A DNA stretch of 10,086 nt. Source: Hyphochytrium catenoides (lineage: Eukaryota; Sar; Hyphochytriomycetes; Hyphochytriales; Hyphochytriaceae). Positions 7,483-10,086 of the stretch are shown one piece after another. A program made the position numbers and the translations under genes. The stretch lies in assembly GCA_900088475.1 (NCBI GenBank), contig FLMG01003528.1:2574-12659 (forward strand), read 5' to 3'. Below the pieces are notes generated by a model, which was not told the origin of the DNA, did not search any database, and saw only the letters and a program-made list of their open reading frames with translations. How positions within the stretch are numbered: position 1 is the first letter of the stretch; each line of letters starts with the position of its first letter.

Positions 7483-8294
7483 CTAGCACTCAGCTAATCT
7501 ACTTTCTTTAAAGAGGATATAACCCTTTTTGTCCGTCACATCGAAGCCCCTCGCGAGCAATTGCGCGCATTTAGTGACTTTAGTGGGGTCTGGAGCAAAT
7601 ATCAGTGTGTCGTCCACAAAGGCGGAGATGATTGACGGTTTGGATCGATCGTCGGACTCTCATATATATATATTACGCATGGGTCGCAGAGATTGGCTTC
7701 AAATCCATGGTCGGTAAATATCCATCTACTGGGACTTATTCGATTGTGGGAGACTTTATTTGAGACCATGGATACTCCTGTTTGAGCTTGCAGACCAATC
7801 CCTTCTTCGCTCTAGGTTGCTGGAAGCCAAGAGAATGACGAAATATATATGGTCTCCTCCACCACAACGCCATAGAGAAATGCTGTCCTGATGTCAACCT
7901 AAAGGGTCTCTAAATCAAATGTGCCCGCCAACAAGAGAAGGCATCGGTACTGACTCCTAAGTGACCTGGTGCAAAAAAGTTCCGTAAACATAAATGACTC
8001 TAAAATTTGGTTGCATCGTTGGGCTACCAGGCGAGCGTTGTAGCGGTCAAAACTACCGTTTCTGTTATACCTGGTGAGGAAAAAGCACTTACGCCCTATC
8101 ACATTGGCGTCAGGTGGCCGTTCGACGAGCTACCAGACATCGTGTTATTCCATTGATTGAGCTATAGCAGCGCTCCATTCTTTGGGGTGAGGTCCACTTA
8201 GCGCCTCGTTGATGTTCGCGGCTCTGGTGTTTATAGCTGAGGGCTTCTTTTTGGAACTTGATGATTGATTAGTTGTGAGCAAAATGGTTCCTAA
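7483..8294 (-). pseudogene. Ty1/copia reverse transcriptase, decayed
   Basis: The frame from 8294 reads NINEALSGPHPKEW, LVERPPDANVIGRK, RYNARLVAQ and VDIRTAFLYG, the conserved start of the copia RT with the first catalytic Asp. The family pattern is ea..gp...W..A...E, W.LV..P, k.K, ykARLVA.G, lDV.tAFL.G. GLVCKLKQ (7807-7778) is in a second frame, GFEANLCDPCV (7706-7674) returns to the first, and AFVDDTLIFAPD (from 7623) holds the VDD active-site motif in a third. In-frame stops lie at 8147-8145 (TAA), 8132-8130 (TAG, where the family usually has Glu) and 7901-7899 (TAG). With three stops and at least three frameshifts it cannot make a working enzyme. Integrase, protease and Gag are not seen upstream; the sequence is replaced at 8396 by an LTR-like arm. 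Confidence 0.9.
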
Positions 8295-8395
8295 TTAGAG
8301 CTCTAAGGAAAAAGGAGCTTCACTAAATTCCCATACTTTCTGTTGAATGTTCAGCTTCGACCCTTCTTGATAGGGAGTTTCGAGCTGCGGAGAGG

Positions 8396-8719
8396 TGTTG
8401 GACCTGATGGCACAGCTATGTGGACTGCAAGCTGGCAAGCTTAACTAACCAAGTTACAGCTCTAAACTCCCAGTAGAAGCCGAGATATGAAGCAAGCGAA
8501 ATGTCCCTGTTTTATATCTATGGCTTATGGTCAGCACCCCGGAATAGCTTCAGGACTGACTATTCTAGGCAGGGATATCTCTATAACTCCAATATCTTAG
8601 ACTTTAATTGGAATAGGTGGCATAGTCAGAATAGCTCTAGATTGTGTGACCCCAGTCGGGCTTATAAGTAGAGCACTCTCATCTAATGACATTGTCCATT
8701 CATCCCATATAATCTAACA
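8396..8719 (+). repeat. LTR-like repeat, left copy (inverted relative to the right copy)
   Basis: This ~324-bp copy has termini TGTTGGA...TCTAACA, the TG...CA ends typical of copia LTRs. It is the reverse complement of 9144-9479 with many substitutions and small indels. The longest exact block is 37 nt (8662-8698 against 9166-9202), and it contains a TATA-like TTATAAG. A purine-rich stretch (GCGGAGAGG) precedes the 5' end. No target-site duplication flanks it, and it points opposite to the neighbouring RT pseudogene, so it is not that element's own LTR in the usual arrangement. Confidence 0.75.
8662..8698 (+). promoter_or_regulatory. Conserved TATA-containing block of the LTR-like repeat
   Basis: The block begins TTATAAGTAGAGCACTCTCA and is identical over 37 nt in the two inverted copies, although the rest of the repeat has diverged. 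A TATA-type core promoter at the U3/R border would be in the right kind of place in an LTR. Activity is not shown, and conservation could also reflect gene conversion or recent duplication. Confidence 0.4.
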
Positions 8720-9143
8720 CCTTCATCATCACAACGAAGCCTACCCAAGCTTAGAATCCGACCTCCTCGTTGTCCTTAGTTGGCCGATCATAGTAAGAGA
8801 GAGGAGAAAGACAACAGGAGAGCAGAGCAGGAAAAGATAAAAGCACCCGAAGAGAACCTACCTCCCACCCACTACCTCAGTGGACATAAAGCCAATTTTT
8901 CTGTTTTGTCCACCAGCTTGCAGCCACAGGTCCTCAAGAGATGCTGCTGCAATAAGTACAGTACCGCAACTCCTACCAATGCTACATAATAGTCAGGACG
9001 CTCGCTCTGGGAACACTCTCACTCATTCAGACTGTGTTGCATTAGGGTAGGAGGTGAAGTCCCCCGACATGGGCAAAGCGCGAGTGCTTATCTTTAGGAA
9101 GAGCCTTAATAGGCACGTCAGCTACCATTGCCTATGTCCCCAA
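8720..9143. other. Spacer between inverted LTR-like arms, no gene recognised
   Basis: This is 424 bp of mixed composition. A plus-strand frame of about 69 codons (8780-8989, lacking an ATG) starts with a charged Lys/Glu/Arg stretch but has no known motif. No tRNA primer-binding site follows either arm's inner end, so the spacer does not look like a normal retrotransposon interior. Confidence 0.5.
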
Positions 9144-9479
9144 TGTCGGATTTGTATGGGATGATTGGACAATGTCATTAGATGAGAGTGCTCTACTTAT
9201 AACTCCAATTGGGGTCCCACAATTAAAACCTATTCTTGACTATGCCAGCTATTCCTAATAAACTCTAAGATATTCAGTTATACGAGATATCCAGTTATCC
9301 AGAACAGTCAGTCCTGAAGAGATTCCGGGCTACTGACCATAATAAGCCATAGATATAAACAGGGACATTTCGTTTGCTTGATATCTCGGCTTCTACTGAG
9401 AGTTTGGCGCTGGAACTTGGGTAGCTAAGCTTGCCAGCTGGTAGTCCACCTTGTTGAACTGTGATCGCCACTGAAACCA
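9144..9479 (-). repeat. LTR-like repeat, right copy, probable 3' LTR of the RNase H element
   Basis: On the minus strand this reads as the same repeat as 8396-8719 and ends TCCGACA at 9144. Its start can be placed two ways. At about 9479 the similarity to the left copy fades. At 9656, TGTCTGGA follows a GGGGGG run and would pair well with the TCCGACA end, giving a 513-bp LTR. The second reading suits copia layout, since the RNase H frame ends about 37 bp before it. The extra 9480-9656 contains a tRNA-like element that the left copy lacks. Confidence 0.75.
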
Positions 9480-9550
9480 AAAAGTGTACAGCGGACGACG
9501 CAGAGGGGAAGAACCCCTGGTATATAAACAAAAACGGAGATTAGTCAAGA

Positions 9551-9631
9551 TTACGTTTGGTGAATGGTGCATACTGGTTAGGGTGTCGGCATCAAAGACA
9601 GAGGTCCTGGGTTCGAATCCCGGAGCGTACA
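9551..9631 (+). ncRNA. tRNA-like sequence (tRNA pseudogene or SINE head) with Pol III boxes
   Basis: GGTTCGAATCC (9610-9620) is an exact Pol III B box. The T arm pairs CTGGG (9607-9611) with CCCGG (9619-9623) around a 7-nt TTCGAAT loop. AGCGTAC (9624-9630) pairs with TTACGTT (9551-9557) at six of seven positions, followed by A at 9631. An A-box-like TGGTGAATGG lies at 9558. The anticodon arm is irregular: TGTC/GACA closes a 9-nt loop, and the body is about 80 nt, longer than a class I tRNA. It is therefore more likely a decayed tRNA or the head of a tRNA-derived SINE than a working tRNA, and no isotype is assigned. Confidence 0.6.
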
Positions 9632-9656
9632 AAACTTTCTTCGGTAAATCCAGACA

Positions 9657-9665
9657 CCCCCCAAT
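9657..9665 (-). other. Candidate polypurine tract
   Basis: On the minus strand ATTGGGGGG directly precedes TGTCTGGA and lies just past the end of the RNase H frame. That is the position of the plus-strand primer in LTR retrotransposons. It is short, so this depends on the 9144-9656 reading of the LTR. Confidence 0.4.
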
Positions 9666-9693
9666 AGTAATTCAAAGTGCTCACCACCAGATG

Positions 9694-10086
9694 CTAAAAT
9701 CTAACACACATAGCTGTGCCCTTATACACCCAGTACCTAAATGAATCACCTTCCTCAAACTTGTGGCGAAGAAATTGACATCGAACCGCTTGTGTTTTTT
9801 TTATGCGTTGATGGCCAAACGGATGGCCGCTCAAGAAGACGGAGCCCCTGTTATCTTCAACAGTGCGGTAGCGTTTAAGTCTCCTACTCCAAGGACGCTT
9901 AGAAGTTTACGAAGCCATACACTCTTTTTCGCAGCCTCACAGAGACCAAGGCACTCTGCTTCGGTGCTGGAAAGAGCCACAGCCGCCTGCTTCTTGGAAT
10001 TTCCAAGTCACAGCTCCGCCACCATAGGAAAAGAACTTAACCGGAAGTGCTCTTTCGGTTTCATTTGTCCCTGGCCCAATCGCATC
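9694..10086 (-). pseudogene. Ty1/copia RNase H, decayed, 5' part outside the window
   Basis: From the right edge the minus strand reads KFFSYGGGAVTWK (to about 10000). A 1-nt shift gives KKQAAVALSSTEAECLGL, then AAKKSVWLRKLLSVLG. This is the copia RNase H core: GG.vsW.skkQ..va.SsTEAEy.al.eA.ke.vWLr.LL. A second frame gives EDNRGSVFLSGHP (from 9858), with the DN.ga motif. KKHKRFDV and then QFLRHKFEEGD (9777-9745) match the KH.di...fiRe..eeG end. At least three frame changes and two internal TGA/TAA stops make it non-functional. It lies upstream of the RT pseudogene on the same strand, so it belongs to a different copy or a rearranged one. Confidence 0.88.

Noticed and set aside
9707-9720. Exact 14-nt inverted match between 8409-8422 and 9707-9720
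   Set aside because: It lies in the RNase H reading frame at 9707-9720. In 10 kb a match this short can arise by chance, and no flanking similarity extends it.
9484-9744. Plus-strand frame (GSNPGAYKTF) and minus-strand frame (APGFEPRTSVF) at 9393-9744
   Set aside because: These are conceptual translations of the tRNA-like B box and LTR sequence, a common artefact near tRNA-derived repeats.
1-10086. CRISPR array, bacterial operon or phage/plasmid module
   Set aside because: No regularly spaced identical repeats, Shine-Dalgarno-led compact genes or prokaryotic families are present. Introns and copia elements indicate a eukaryote.

Overview
The window is eukaryotic nuclear DNA. It has spliceosomal introns with GT...AG borders, long microsatellites and decayed retrotransposons, and no bacterial-style gene packing. 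The host cannot be named from the sequence. An intron-rich protist or alga with a repeat-rich genome would fit, but that is inference.

Region 1-2370: a minus-strand, multi-exon gene runs off the left edge. Five exons (1250-1682, 1013-1069, 850-916, 485-602, 89-206) join with matching phases into an open frame of 264 residues. It carries a PH domain followed by a DEP domain, a pleckstrin-like arrangement suggesting a membrane-associated signalling adaptor. Its introns are almost pure polypurine or polypyrimidine. The stretch upstream (1683-2370) probably holds 5' exon or promoter sequence that I cannot resolve, and ends in a (GA)n tract.

Region 2371-4140: triplet-repeat-rich, low-complexity DNA (CAT, CCT, GGT, CCG runs), with two direct copies of a ~150-200 bp repeat about 920 bp apart. 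The open frames here are low-complexity shadows.

Region 4141-7480: AT-richer non-coding DNA with a short perfect hairpin, a possible RNase H-like relic, a dispersed repeat present once intact and once split, and a diverged ~45-bp tandem duplication.

Region 7480-10086: a retrotransposon graveyard. A minus-strand Ty1/copia reverse transcriptase pseudogene (7483-8294) keeps the main family motifs but has three in-frame stops and at least three frameshifts. A separate minus-strand copia RNase H pseudogene (9694-10086) runs off the right edge. Two LTR-like copies (8396-8719 and 9144-9479, or out to 9656) lie in inverted orientation between them. A tRNA-like element with an exact Pol III B box sits within or next to the right copy. 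The RNase H lies upstream of the RT on their shared strand, the reverse of the normal copia order, so at least two copies or a rearrangement are involved. Nothing in this half looks like a working gene, and I found no convincing new defence, mobile or biosynthetic system.
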